Shown piece by piece: positions 22,884 through 35,265 of a DNA stretch of 64,000 nt. The DNA lies in contig JADNYV010000002.1 of NCBI GenBank assembly GCA_015501055.1, positions 62,001 through 126,000 of the forward strand, written 5' to 3'. Position numbers and translations under genes: made by a program. The notes beneath the pieces were generated by a model. That model was not told the DNA's origin, ran no database searches, and saw only the letters and a program-made list of their open reading frames with translations. The DNA is from Mucidula mucida. Lineage: Eukaryota; Basidiomycota; Agaricomycetes; Agaricales; Physalacriaceae. The first letter of the stretch is position 1. Each line of letters starts with the position of its first letter.

Positions 22884-25474
22884 CTAAATCTTGACGTGCC
22901 AGTCAAGAATCTCAGCCCACTTTGGCAACAATTGCGAGATTTGCTCGACATCTTTATCACCTCTACCAGAAAGACACTGAATCACAAATCAGTTACGCAC
23001 TCTGGATGAGAAGAAAGAACACTCACAATGACGAGATCTGATTCTTTCGGCAGAGTTTTTGCCAAGTTGAAACCTGCCCAAATGGCATGTGCAGACTCAA
23101 GAGCTACGGTCATGATCTTAGCAGAACCAACGAGGTGGATAGTCATATGACAGACCAGGAATGATACCCTCTCGCTGGGTAAGAAGTCGGAACCCTCTTA
23201 AAGCTTCTTCGTCTGTGGCGGCCATATATTCTGCTCTACCCGAATCCTTCAACCAGGCATGCTCCGGCCCAACGCCAGGATAATCGAGGCCAGCACTGAT
23301 CGAATGTGTCTCGATAATTTGTCCAGTCGGCGACTGAAGGAGGTAAGTCCGTACGCCGTGTAGAACTCCAGGCTGTCCTCGGGAGAGTGTAGCGCTATGT
23401 TTATCAGTATCGAGTCCCTCTCCGCCGGCTTCAACACCAATCAGTCTAACGTTCTTATCACCAATAAAGTCATAGAAGGTGCCGATGGCATTGCTGCCAC
23501 CACCAACACATGCAACAACCGCGTCTGGCAGCTTATTTCGCTTCTCCTTCATCTGAGTCTTGATTTCCTCTCCGATAATTTTTTGGAAATCGCGAACGAT
23601 GGTGGGGAATGGATGGGGTCCGATAGCAGATCCGACGAGATAATGCGTGTTAGCCAAGTTTGAAACCCAGTCCCTGAAGGCTTCGTTTACCGAGTCCTTT
23701 AGAGTACGTGATCCAGACGTTACAGGAATTACCTGGAAGAAGATGTTAGTTGACAGATTATGTGAGACTTGGACTACTGGCTTTTCCACCGAGCATCTCG
23801 ATACGGAAAACGTTCAAAGCCTGCCGTCGAACATCTTCCTCGCCCATGTAAATGATGCATTCCATGCCGAACTTGGCGCATACGGTCGCAGTTGCAACAC
23901 CATGTTGTCCAGCACCAGTCTCTGCAATGATGCGGGTTTTCCCTATTCTCCGAGCAAGTAGTATCTGTGTTACGATCAGTCATCACTTCTCATAGGCGAT
24001 AAGTTTCACCGACTTGGCCAATGGCGTTATTGATTTTGTGTGAACCCGTGTGATTCCTGTAGACGTTGTTGAATGTCGATGAAAGAGATACAACGTGAAA
24101 TGCTTACAGGTCCTCTCGTTTCAGCCAGATCTTTGCCCCGCCAGCGTCTTTCGTCAAATTCTCGGCCAAATAAAGATTGGAGGGTCTGTTGATGTACTCA
24201 AAGTGACTTCGGAACTCTTTCATGAACTCTGGATCCGCCATGGCAGATTTGTGGGCTTCCTCGAGTTCTATGAGACAATCGACAATCGCTTCGGGAACAT
24301 ACTGGCCACCAAATTGACCGAATCTAGCAGGTAATGGCACAAGTTTAGAGTTCAAAATAGGCGCTCCATTTGCCTGCGGCTCTAGTGGTGTACGCGGAAG
24401 AGGTGTTCGTGCCTTGGGACTTTGGCCTTTCAGGCTAATTTCACTACAGAACTTGGCCACGTTGGATGCCACTTCTGCAGGCTGAGAGCCTTTGATGACG
24501 GAAACAATCCGGCTCCCAATGACGACACCATCTGCACCAGCATCGGCGACAAAATCGAAGTGGCCGCGGTTTGAGACACCGAAACCAACAGCAATGGCGA
24601 CTGTGGCGTGCTCTCGTACACGAGCAATGATGTCAGGAAGTGCGGTATTGATGGCTTCCTGGTCTGAAGAGCCAGTTGTACCCATCTAATGAAAGGGTGT
24701 AAAATGTCTGATTGTGCAACGCGAAGGTAGTATACCTTTGAAACGACATAGATGAAGCTGTCTGCGATGGAAGCAAGGAACTTGATACGGCTTGTAGTCG
24801 TAGAAGGGGCAATAAGGGGAACGTATGAAATGCTGAAGATGTGTAAGTCAATGCCCAAGATTGACGATTGTAATGAAGCGTACTTGGATTGAGTACATTT
24901 CGCCCGGAAAGTGACGGCCTCCTCTGGAGGGAGATCAACCATAATAAATCCGTTCGCTCCTGCATCGTACGCGTCTTGAATAGCCTTGTCTTCGCCGTAT
25001 GCAAGCAAAGGGTTATAGTAGCCTAATTCGAGTAAACAGCTGATTCGAGTCAGAACGAACACTCGACTCACCCATCAAAAGGACGGGTACAGTAAGGCCT
25101 TTACTACGGGCTTCGCGTAGCTGTGCAAGAGTCGTCGGATAATCCATGTCGTTCTTCAACGCGATCTATGGTAGACTGATTGGTTTGCTACATCCATAAC
25201 CATCATGAATTGACATACAGTGTTACTCTCCTGGATCGCAGGACCGTCGGCCATTGGATCCGAGAATGGTACACCCAGTTCAATAATGTCTGCTCCGCCT
25301 TCTTGCATTGCGAGCATGACAGGGACTGTATCGGCACGGGTTGGATAACCAGCGGTTACAAACGTAACCAAGGCCGGTTGGCCCTTCGTAAGTGGTCAAT
25401 AACGTGCATAGAAGGGAGAAGACAAGTCTTACTTGGGCCTTTTTCGCGTCAAAGACGTTCTTGAGGGCATCCAT
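22884..25474 (-). CDS. TRP5: bifunctional tryptophan synthase (alpha-beta)
   Basis: Last step of tryptophan synthesis: indole-glycerol phosphate plus serine to tryptophan, with indole channelled between domains. Start [14 protein letters not shown]. Alpha domain: [36 protein letters not shown] with the catalytic Glu and Asp, [56 protein letters not shown] linker ([18 protein letters not shown]) leads to the beta domain: [34 protein letters not shown] with the PLP-lysine, [67 protein letters not shown], and [14 protein letters not shown]. Fusion order alpha-beta is the fungal norm. Introns all keep frame. It lies 247 bp upstream of the asparaginase gene, same strand. Confidence 0.95.
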
Positions 25475-26509
25475 GGACGGTTGGTGCTGAGAGTCTGACT
25501 CGAAAAGATTGTCGGCTGGAGATCGTGGGATCACATCACAATCTAATCTTATCGCGATTGTGTTCTAACTTCGAGGATCTTCGTTGGTCAAAATTCGCTG
25601 TTAGGTCCTCGGAGATGTCCGCATGGCTTGTTTAGCCAGTTGGTGCTCTACATACTTGCAGTCAAAGTATACAAGGCAATAAAATCTCTGTTTCTAAGCC
25701 AGATGAGCTACTTAATGGTCACCGTTCAAGCTATAGTAGCCTATCGCTTTCGAAGATTCGGAGAACAACTAGCATAACATACGCTTCCTCAAGTAGTAGT
25801 TGACTGGCATATAAAGTTTCTTTGGCCAAATTGAATGCTAAAACAGTCAAAAGCGATGATTCCGCAACGCCAACGACGTCTCCTACAAAACTCCGTCAAC
25901 ATCTCCCGAAAGTTCGTGAAATACGCCATTGACTCGGTCCTCTATAAAGTTTTACATCGAGTGTATCATTGACCCTCGAATCTCAGTTGTTGGGTCCGGC
26001 ATCTCCCGTCATCTTCAACAACTCCGGTATTTCTGTCACTGCAAATTTAGGTGATAGCGATACCACGGCTTTTCTTCGCCTAGTCGTTAGGACGAACAGG
26101 CATCCCCACCACCTACGTTACGCACACGCGCTGGTACCTCTTTATTGTACCTCGTTACTTTTTTGACCCGAAGTTCATCCACAATTGGGTGATGCGCCAC
26201 ACATCCTTACGACACCACCACCCCTTGGAAAATGAATCAACGTCATTAAGCGGCATCTTCCATTATCGAGAGCATTGAGTTTCCTTGAATCTACCCTTTC
26301 TCGGCCGTTTCAATATGTTCGTTAAATGAAGTCGCACGCCGAGGGTTGGAATAGGTGAAGGCAACGATGGTATTCTAGTGTAGATAGATGTATACGTAAA
26401 TATCTCAATAACGGTAAGACAACATGACAGCGACATACAACAAAAGGGGGAGTAATATAGTACATACTTTATGCTTTCATGTACATGCGACTCAAGCCCG
26501 TCTCAACGT
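25475..26509. other. intergenic region with GCN4/CPC1-like sites
   Basis: 1,035 bp between ADE4 and TRP5. TGACTCG occurs at 25496-25502, just upstream of the TRP5 start, and again at 25930-25936. The core TGACTC is the amino-acid control (Gcn4/CPC1) half site, which fits a TRP gene, though the seventh base is G rather than A. A plus-strand TATAAAG at 25943-25949 has no gene that I can support behind it. Confidence 0.3.
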
Positions 26510-28431
26510 TCATCGTTGCCATGTATTGTGCAGACCTACTATATCGTCTCCGCCGTTGATGGGACCGCTGGACGATATAGTGGACTCGGGCGCAGTACCG
26601 TCAAGATCAGCACCGTTCAAATTCGCTTTCGTGCGAACATTATCCGCTCGTTGGTTTTCCAAAGCGGCCAGGTATTCCTCATCAACACCACCAGTAACAT
26701 AGTCGCCGGTAAAGACGGAGCAATCGAACTTGGGAATGCTCGTATTAAACTGTCGCACGGACGCTTCCAGATCCTCCATTGTCTGGAAGATGACGAGGTC
26801 TGCTCCGATGGCGGTCGCTATTGAGGGGGTATCGCGTCCGTATGCAACAAGCTCGGTGCGTGAAGGCATGTCAATACCATAGACATTCGGGTACCGAATT
26901 GGCGGCGCACAACTGGCAAAAATGACTTTCTTAGCGCCGACATCCTTGGCCATTTGCACGATCTCCTTGGAGGTCGTACCCCGGACGATGGAATCTGCGG
27001 TAAAATTCAATCAGAGGGCCAAGGGGAATTATGAAGGGACGAACCGTCAACAAGAAGGACGTTTTTGTCGGCAAACTCCAGTGCCATGGCATTCAGCTTT
27101 CGGCGGACATTCTTCTTTCTCATTTGCTGTCCAGGCATGATGAAGGTGCGTCCTACATACCGGTTCTTGATGAAACCTTCACGGTAAGGCAATTCAAGCT
27201 TCTGTGCCAAGTTTAGAGCCGCTACGCGTGAAGTATCAGGGACCTAAAAATGGTAATGGTGAATTCAAAAGTGATTGTAATGTCAAGAAACATCTAACCG
27301 GTATCACGACATCAACCGAGAGATTTTGCTCGGCAAGTACGCGCTTTACTTCCGCGGCAAGGGCATCACCCATGGCCATGCGACTGCGGTACACACTAAC
27401 ACCATCGAGAACTGAATCTGGACGCGCAAAGTACACATATTCGAAGATATCCGGAGCGAAGACAGCGGGTTTCGCCACCTGACGCCGTGCTACATTCCCG
27501 CGGGTGATAATCACAGCTTCACCTTGAGACTTCTTCAGGACCAGAGAAATAGGATCATTCTTATGATAAAGCGCTTGCTTACCTGGCTTGACGTCAACCC
27601 ATTCGCTGAAGCCACTCGCGTCTGCTACGACGCTTTCACTCGCGAACAGGTAGTCCTTGCCGGACCCAGTAGCGGACTTACGAACGCCCATACCGACCGG
27701 CCGAATGCCATTCGGGTCGCGAAACGCGATTATACCGAAGCCTGCCAACATAGCAACACAGGCGTAGGCACCTTTAGCTTCCTTCATCAGTCCACCGATG
27801 GCTGTGAAAATGTCCTCTTCGTTAATACGGAATTTCCCCGTCTGCTGGAGGTTGTTCGCGAATATGTTGAGAAGCAGTTCGGAATCAGAAGAGGTGTTGA
27901 TATGTCGGTGCGCAGTTGCGTCGAGGAAATGAAGGAGTGATGCGGTATTGATCAGATTGCCGTTCTTCGCAGAGAAGGATCAGGACGAAGTACTTTGTTG
28001 AATGGAGATACGCACATGCGCAAAGACAATACCGTACGGTGAATTCACGTAGAAGGGTTGTGCTTCCGCGTTGTTGAAGCTGCCAGCTGTGGGGTAACGG
28101 ACTAACGATCGCAGCGTTCATCTCACGTGGAGCATACCAAGAAAACCTGAGCTCACCGTGTCCAACGCCCATCCCACCGACAAGTTTCTGGATCGACTTC
28201 TCATCGAAGATGTCGCGGACCATACCGTTGGCCTTGCACTGGTAAAAACGACCTTTCGGGCCACAGGTGACTATTCCGCAGGCATCCTGGCCTCTATGTT
28301 GTAGCAACGACAGACCCTCGCATATCTCCGGTGCAGCGTCGATGCTGGGGTCATGTAACAAAAGCCCGAGAATTCCACACACTGAAAGAAACAGTCAGGA
28401 CAAGTCAGGACGGAAGAACCAGGGACAAACT
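26510..28431 (-). CDS. ADE4: amidophosphoribosyltransferase
   Basis: First step of de novo purine synthesis (PRPP plus Gln to phosphoribosylamine). N-terminal class II glutaminase: [20 protein letters not shown] with Cys as nucleophile, [55 protein letters not shown]. Middle: [47 protein letters not shown] site: [20 protein letters not shown]. Then [20 protein letters not shown]. The tail is Gly/Asn-rich. The exon with the catalytic Cys begins TG-TGT-GGA directly after a TTTCAG acceptor, and no ATG precedes it in frame. An intron GTTTGT...CTGAC...TTTCAG (28430-28382) would supply the A at 28431, giving a split ATG. Confidence 0.9.
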
Positions 28432-28644
28432 GAGGAACAGATTCCAAGGTGACGATGAGCCGATGGACGTGCAAAAGAAACAACATTTTTTCTTTTGGAG
28501 GCGTTTACCTCAAATTGTTACATCGATCGGTAAAACGTAAACAGTTCTTAGGTAACCCGTTTTGATCCGTCTCCGGCCGAAGATTGTAAGGCAGGCAAAA
28601 GATACGCGTTTGACAGTCTATGTACAACAGAACAGAATGTATTC

Positions 28645-29610
28645 CTAGGAAATATGTCTAGAGTTCAACATCTGGATCACTCTTTGGTCCTCTGAGAGCC
28701 TAGTGTGACTCCGATAGTTTTGTGGAAGGTTACCATGCACAATTGTACTGTAGCCTTCGATCGCGGTGTGCAAAGGAGGGAGCGTCGAGGGCGAAGGTGC
28801 AAAGTGATCTGCACCACTCTCCTCTCCCTTCTTATTCTTGCTGTTCCGGTATATTCCCGATGGAACAATGATTCTGCTCAACGTCGGATCGCGATCTACA
28901 GTGGGTATACTCGGCAGGTCCGCATACGTGAAGTACGCTGTGACGTGCCATTTTCGAGGCGGCGACGTGGGAGAGAGATGTACCCAAGCGGAATACGCTT
29001 GCTTTATCAAGCCTGGGTGGGTCCCTCCGCTTCGGTCTTGGTGAAGCAACGCCGAAGACGCGGGAATGGTGCGCGAGACACCCTCGACGAATCGAAAAGT
29101 AGGCGACCTACACGTTGCAAATTCAATCAAACGACAACGGCATACGAACAATATACATACTTGGGAGCTTCAACCAATCTGGGGTCGCCCGAGGATGGCA
29201 GCTTTTCATCGTAGAAGAGGTATGGCTGGAAAGAAGTGTATCAATCAATCCCTGCAATCTGTTGATCAACTGACAGACATACCTCACGCATACGCGATTG
29301 GCCCCAGAGGCGACCATCTGCGTATGGGGTAAATCAAATGAAAAGCGAGTAGTAAATCCATGTTGTACATACCCGTCCATCGTTTCAGTCCGGAATCATC
29401 GTCTCGCTCCTCCCAGACAAAGACGGCACCAGAGCGAACATAGTTGAGTCGCTCTGACTCGTTGAGTCTCCGAGTAACAGGGCGTAGAAAGCCTTGTCGC
29501 ACAGCCTCGAAGACTATATGAGCATCTCTGGCATCGCGAAGGTGAAGTCGGGGATGAGTAGCCTGCTGCGTAACATGCAACTGCGGGGACGAGCCACTCG
29601 AGTAGTGCAT
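28645..29610 (-). CDS. WOPR-domain (Gti1/Pac2 family) transcription regulator
   Basis: DNA-binding regulator of the Wor1/Ryp1/Pac2 family, which controls morphological switching in fungi. Four exons. WOPR-A box: LHLRDARDAHIVFEAVRQGF, LRPVTRRLNESERLNYVRSG, AVFVWEERDDDSGLKRWTDG, RLWGQSRMREPYLFYDEKLP. WOPR-B box: LIKQAYSAWVHLSPTSPPRK and WHVTAYFTYADLPSIPTVDR. Ends MLNSRHIS. The protein is short (about 250 residues); the long disordered C-terminus found in many WOPR proteins is missing. The start at 29610 (MHYSSGSSPQLHVTQQ) lies 91 nt below a TATA box. It is divergent to Elongin A with a 736-bp spacer. Confidence 0.87.
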
Positions 29611-29700
29611 TGCAGAGTAAGATAGAGACGCAGAAGCTGAGTGGCACTAGCGCAGACAGAGATTTGCAGACGCGGTAAGGATGGGAGAAACACAGAGTCC

Positions 29701-29707
29701 TTTATAT
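29701..29707 (-). promoter_or_regulatory. TATA box of WOPR gene
   Basis: On the minus strand GATATAAAGG, 91-97 nt before the ATG at 29610. It supports that start. Confidence 0.45.
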
Positions 29708-30235
29708 CCCATGTATCCCCATGGTCCATTTGGGGAGAAACAAATTGAGTTGAGAACGCGCATTGAGCGGATAACAACCGGATGGAAGCTTGACGTTGAC
29801 GCAAAGGCAGACTGCTAGGGAGTGTGGAATCCTTGTGGTCGTACATGTGTAACCAAAATGGCTACGCACCTCCGTGGATAGGGAGCAAATGGTAAATATA
29901 AACCGTTCCCACATTCAATTAGCGTTAGAATTCGGCCACGGAAATAGCCAGGAAATTCATGAGAGCCCAGACAAGCAACAAGATATCCCGAGGTTAGCGG
30001 TTCGACACATGCATATGTCCCACACGTAGAAACATCAAGTACTTAAGACAACGGTAGCAGCTAGATTTAGTGGTAATCATGATTCGCAGAGACAAGAACA
30101 TGGAGGACTTGATCAATCATTTACGGCGTCGTCGGAGCTTGGTGAGCGTCGCGAGTGTCATGGTGTTGTCGACGAGAGCGAGTGTCAGTCGGAGTCGCAA
30201 AGAAAAGCATGAGAGCTGCCAAATATAGGGCTATG

Positions 30236-30260
30236 CCCGGCCACCAACCACGTGGCCGGG
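30236..30260. promoter_or_regulatory. palindrome with CACGTG core
   Basis: Perfect 9-bp arms CCCGGCCAC and GTGGCCGGG separated by 7 bases, with an E-box CACGTG at 30249-30254. It is about 90 bp upstream of the Elongin A ATG, so a bHLH-type site or an RNA hairpin in the leader is possible. Confidence 0.35.
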
Positions 30261-30346
30261 TCCAGATTGGGCAGCGTCCCTTAATGACCTTAGCGCTGGG
30301 TATTGACCACCGCATAGCTCAGCATCGACACCTACAGATTCTCATC

Positions 30347-31601
30347 ATGTCTGTCGAAGAGGACACTCACCAATCGAGTGTGCCCTCGTTGTCCTGGTTC
30401 TGCCAGCGAGGTACTTGGCCCTTCGCTCATGGCGTCAGCCCACGCTAATCACCCTTCAGTGGCTGGCAAGTATGTCGAAGGTAGTTTAACAGGCCCTACT
30501 TGAAGAATGGCCGTTGAATTCTCTACAGGAATTGCTGATTTTGGCCCAGACTTGAGCCTGCGTTACGACCTCCTCCAACCAATTCTCGAAAGATGCTCCG
30601 TCGACGACCTCTCGCGACTTGAACAGACTGTACCCGTGCGCCCGTTTCCATTCGCAAGGCTTCGAATCACACTGACCGACATGTAGCAAATCGCATGCAA
30701 AACTGAAGGTAAATGCATGGCCTCTTCGGTTCATTAGAGTCTATCAATGACGTTACTACTTCCCTCTCAGATTTATGGAAGGCGCTCTGTTCGAAAAACT
30801 ACCCTATAGAATCCGAATTGTACGGCGCTTCCAGCGAGACAACCCCAGAATCGTGGAGGGACCACTACTTTGTATGATATTGATCGTATACGGCGTTTAC
30901 CCGGCTAACACTCTCCACAGGTTCTCAAGGAATGGGCGAATAAGCGTTTTGAGGCCATTGGCTCCAAAATGCGCAATCAACGGCAGGCTTTTGAGTCTCA
31001 GAAGAAGGAGCGTGAGGTCAAATTCAGCAACATCGTACCTCCTCGCGAAAGGAAGTCGACACATTCGTGTAAGCATAATTCTTGCCGTTATTGCTCTCAA
31101 AGTCATGTCTTTGCAGGGGGCCAAACAAGGCCAGCACAGACGGCGATGCAAAAGATCAAGTCCACAGTGACAAAACAAGCCAAGATATGTAACACCCCGT
31201 ACAAAGGCGGGATTACGGCCAAAGACTATCGCAACACCCCCGTTCAATCCTTCCTATCGGAACCACGGTCAGGATCTACACGGCGAGCGGCTGTGTCAAT
31301 CGTGAATATTCCGCAAGCTCGAAAGCCCGGCGCGTCGAAATCCAGCTCATCATCATCATCATCTTCGCCTTCCCCGCCACCGCGTCGTCCTATCCGACCG
31401 ATCCTCATGGCCCCGCCGCCTTCCACTCCTGCAAAGAGAAAATTCAATGATTCAACTGCTTCGCCACCTATTGCAAAACAGGGCCAAGACACACCAAGCC
31501 CAGTCCGACCCATAAAACGTCAGAAGAAGGACCCAATGGCGGCCTTGTTTCTTCCCAAGGACCGGGCTTATTCTCAGCGGCCTCAGAAGGTGACTGGGTA
31601 A
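30347..31601 (+). CDS. ELA1: Elongin A (RNA polymerase II elongation factor)
   Basis: Elongin A binds Elongin B/C and acts in transcription elongation and in a cullin ligase that degrades stalled Pol II. Exon 1 (SVPSLSWFCQR) is followed by a 21-nt exon (VAGKYVE) and GIADFGPDLSLRYDLLQPIL, ERCSVDDLSRLEQTVP, then QIACKTE, DLWKALCSKNYPIE, SSETTPESWRDHYF, VLKEWANKRFEAIGSKMRNQ. This order (F-box-like BC-box, then SWRDHYF) is the Elongin A signature. The C-terminus is disordered: a poly-Ser run, Pro-rich PPPSTPAKRKFND, and RPIKRQKKDPMAALFLPK, a likely nuclear signal. The start at 30347 is chosen because the two short introns then splice in frame to the conserved domain. Confidence 0.83.
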
Positions 31602-32214
31602 TTTCCAGCAGCCTTCCTTCCCTATCTTATCTTATTGTGCTCGCGTTCTCAAGACTGTATTTATCCCGATATTCTCCAGCATTGTACTTTTAGTCGCATA
31701 GTGTATATCAGACGGGATTCAAGAATTCGGATACCCTCTAGTCAACGCCAGGATTTACACGCTCAAGGTTTCCTCTCCTTCGGATTTAGTTGTACTAGGC
31801 ATTTTGCGATACGTTCACACACACATGTACATTTGTATCTCTCATTGCTTTCAATATAACCTGTCTCGGGGTGTTCTATTCGCTCTGTTGGATTCAGTTC
31901 TGCTCCGACCAATGGCTTCATGAGCCCGACATATCTCAACTATTTAAACGACGTTTCTATTCCACCGCCGGTGGCTGTAACTATGTAACAGTATATGCAA
32001 GAGGTACTGATGATGAAAGATCTTTGTGTGATAGAATTCAGATGCGTGCAGGTAAGTGATAAACAAATATGGTTCAGATGCGCGTGAAAACGAGTGGTGT
32101 ACAGATCGCGAAAACAAGGAATGGATGTATTAGTGGTGCTGAGATAGAGCAGGGTGTGAACCCGTGCTTCGGGTTCCGGATGGAATCGGGGAAAGCGCAT
32201 TCCACGGCGCTACC
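31602..32214. other. convergent 3' region
   Basis: 613 bp between the ends of Elongin A and the GID7-like gene. AT-rich, no supported gene. Confidence 0.4.
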
Positions 32215-35200
32215 CTAATGTTGGTAAATCTTGCCTTTGCCTTTCCCAACAGGCGTTCCAGGCTGGCTGTATGTCGACACTTCGGCGCCAAGGGCTTCCC
32301 ATATGCGAATCGTATGGTCATCGGAGCACGAAGCGAACATGCGCTCCTTTCGAGGGTTCCATGCCACTGAGTTGACACTCCCCTCGCCATGTCCGGGAAG
32401 AACTTCCAATAATAAGCCTGTCTCCCGATGCCATACATATACATTGCCGTCTATTCATCGCTGTTAGCCAAGAGCAGTTAACACAGGAGGGGAATCCGCG
32501 GACCTTCACTCCCGCTGACGACAAAGTTCCCGTCCATTCCCCCAAAACAGCTTCGAATGACATGTTTACCCTGTTTCTGACCAGTGAACTTTCGCGCTAC
32601 GCGCCCAAGGTTCAGATCCCATAAATGAATTTCCTATGAGCCGCATTAGCATGCTGATAGGCCAACTCTCGACACACTCACATCTGGCGCGTGATTGATA
32701 AGGGCATACTGCGAGTTTTGGGAAACCTTGACGCTTGTAACTTCGCCTTCTAACCTCACGGACCTAGACAAAAAAGGCAATCGATGAGTCAAAATTTACA
32801 TTCCGACAGAAGACGGAGAAATGGAAGAAGCCGCGACATAGAGAAAGGCGAAACTCACGTCTCAACTTGCTTCGTAGCAAGAGTATATGTGATGAGCCAG
32901 TTGTCGGACGTGCTTCTCGGATGGACGGGTACACCGTTACCGCCGGTCGGCGGAGTCGCGCTAAAATCGCCGGAACGACGGCCACTGCCTCTCGACGTTG
33001 AACCCGACGATCCGTTGGAGATGTAGTGCATTCCCACTGTCACTACCCGCGACATGTCTGGTGTCACCGCAAGACTCGTTATCCTTATGGCCGTAGTACC
33101 CCACGACTCAATTTCTGTGCCATCCATATCCTAGGTAGCCTAGGTTAGAACACTACATTTCCGGCAATGGACATGCTCGCGCCTAAAAAAGACGCATGTA
33201 CTTACCCAGTGGATGATCCTGCGATCCAGCCCAGCCGAAAGGAATCCACTACCATTGGGCAACCACGCCAACGAAGTGACCGTTTCGGTATGCTTGTCAA
33301 GCGGTCTCAAGCAGACACCGGTCTGGAATGGAAGTATATTAGGCGTAGGATACAGAAGTGTAGAGCGAGAATGAACCTTCGCGTTCCAAATCTTGATGAT
33401 ATTGTCGGCACTTGTTAGGAGGATAGTGTCGTCTAAAGACCACGCTAAGCAGCCCACTGAATATGGATGGTCCCGCAAGATATGGTGTGTTTCCCATTGA
33501 CGTGTTGATGGTTCTGTTTCGGGCTATGGAAGTATTAGCCTCGATCCTTTCCATTACTAAGAAACCATACCCCAATCTTCCAGATTATTGCGGCCTTGTC
33601 TTTACTTGCGCTGGCTAGATACGCGCCATCGTGACTCCATTCTATATGCCACACTTCGTCCTTGTGGCCTTTCAAGATCGTGGTCGTGACGCGCGGGAAC
33701 GCGGATTTGTCACAACGGTGATCGTTATAGAGGGAAAAATCGGAGTTGTTTGAGGGTAAATTGTGGTACAAGCATTGCTGTCGTTGATATAGCCGCGCTT
33801 GCTGCAAGAGATTCGGCATTCGTCTCTGAGGTATCATGATGGACGATGGCACGTAATCTAAAGCCCATTAGCTCTTGAACAAGAGATGAGGGGTAGAACT
33901 TACGATGCAGATTTAATAGCAGCTGATCACGCGAACTTCCAGCGGCACCATCCCAGCCAGCCCGTTGTCTCACGTCTGCCGGTTCCGAGCACATAATCAA
34001 GCTGAGAGCTGAGAGTCAGAGGAAGCTCTATATGGAGGTGGGGGGACGTGTACCTTGATAAAGAGTGCAATTGTTCTGGGTCGACACCTAAGGGAGCCAG
34101 TTGATTTCGTAACACATGTAAGGCTTCGGTTGTCCTTTGTGCTTCTAGTAATTCGAGGTATTTCTGTTGATTTATGAGGAATTTTGCGTCCTAGTGGAAT
34201 ATGTCAGCTTCTCGTCCCGTTGGTGTGGTGAATGCCTCCGACCATTAAGCCATCAGTATCCGTCACCCCCAGTCGCGTTAACATCGATTCGGCCACGGTC
34301 CATTCGCCCTCCATTATAGAACGTCGGAATTGCGAGACGTCCTCTGCTTCCATGGTATAGCCCGACTCTTGTTCTAGTATATTCGCCGACGTACTGGAAA
34401 GGCTGCAAGTCAGCAACGGAACTGAGGGCACGAGCGGGGGGCAACGTACGTGTATCCGACGTCCCTCAGGCTTTGCACGACCAGGCGCACAAACTCTTCT
34501 CGATCAATGGTCATGTCGTCGTGCAGCAGAGTGCCCGGAATGTGAACTCTTGGGACGACTCCCTTGCCGTGCTTTTGCACTCCGTTGGCCGAAACCCCAT
34601 TTGTGGCACTGTGGCCGTTCGTAGGGGAGAGGGAGGGTAGAGTGTGCCCGTTGGTAGTCAAAGTTGGTCCGTCGAGGCCCTGTGAAGAAGGCCCAGCCAT
34701 GGCAGGAGTAGTAAAGTCCGGAGATATAGAGAGCTGGGACTCTTGATCTGATTCGGGCAGCCTCATGGTCATAGACCGAGCAGGTATGTCGTCAATCCTT
34801 TGTCGCTTGCGGGCTCTGGCGTTGTCGTCGTCTGGAATAAGATATAAATCAGCGATCCACACATGATAGTAAGCGAATAAGATTACCGACTGGGCTAGAT
34901 GGTGGTTGCTGATTGGCACTGCTGGTGGTGGGCTGTTCAAGCTCTGCCCTGGAACGAGTCGCTGGAATGACACTCGGCACTGTCCCAGCGTCGCTGACGG
35001 CGGTCAAAGACGGCGAGGTTCGGGCAAACGACGACAGCGATGGACCAGTAGCGGCTGGGTGCGATCCGAGGGTTAGAGATGATGACGGGGGAAGCGAGTC
35101 CCGCGGAGGGCGTCTGTTGGTAATTGAATCAATGGTGACCGACGTTCGTGCAGGCGGCTCAAGCGATTGAGAGGCGCTGCAGGCGTCCTCAGAGAGGAAG

Positions 35201-35265
35201 GCGGTTGTTCTGACTTTGCTATTGCACTTGTGGTGGTTCAAAGGTAACTTGTAATTATCACGCAT
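32215..35265 (-). CDS. GID7: GID7/WDR26-like WD40 subunit of the GID/CTLH E3 ligase
   Basis: CTLH-plus-WD40 protein, scaffold of the GID ubiquitin ligase that in yeast degrades gluconeogenic enzymes. The N-terminal ~150 residues are Ser/Thr/Pro-rich and disordered, with a basic KRQR motif. Then IDREEFVRLVVQSLRDVGYT (LisH), STSANILEQESGYTMEAEDV, FRRSIMEGEWTVAESMLTRL (CTLH), KFLINQQKYLELLEAQRTTE, ALHVLRNQLAPLGVDPEQLH. WD repeats include ILKGHKDEVWHIEWSHDGAY, LASASKDKAAIIWKI, YSVGCLAWSLDDTILLTSAD, TETVTSLAWLPNGSGFLSAG, and GHGEGSVNSVAWNPRKERMF with HTIRIWEA. Ends GKGKGKIYQH. The 5' end is uncertain: ATG at 35265 is open, but an upstream ATG plus intron is also possible. Confidence 0.82.

Larger units (their letters stand above)
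29611..30346. other. divergent promoter region, WOPR / Elongin A
   Basis: 736 bp with a minus-strand TATA at 29701-29707 and a 25-bp palindrome at 30236-30260. The minus-strand frame at 30315-30121 contains a hydrophobic stretch but overlaps the Elongin A leader and has no support. Confidence 0.35.

Noticed and set aside
25943..26163. Plus-strand TATAAAG followed by a 65-codon frame
   Set aside because: The frame has no ATG start, no motif and no splice-supported extension.
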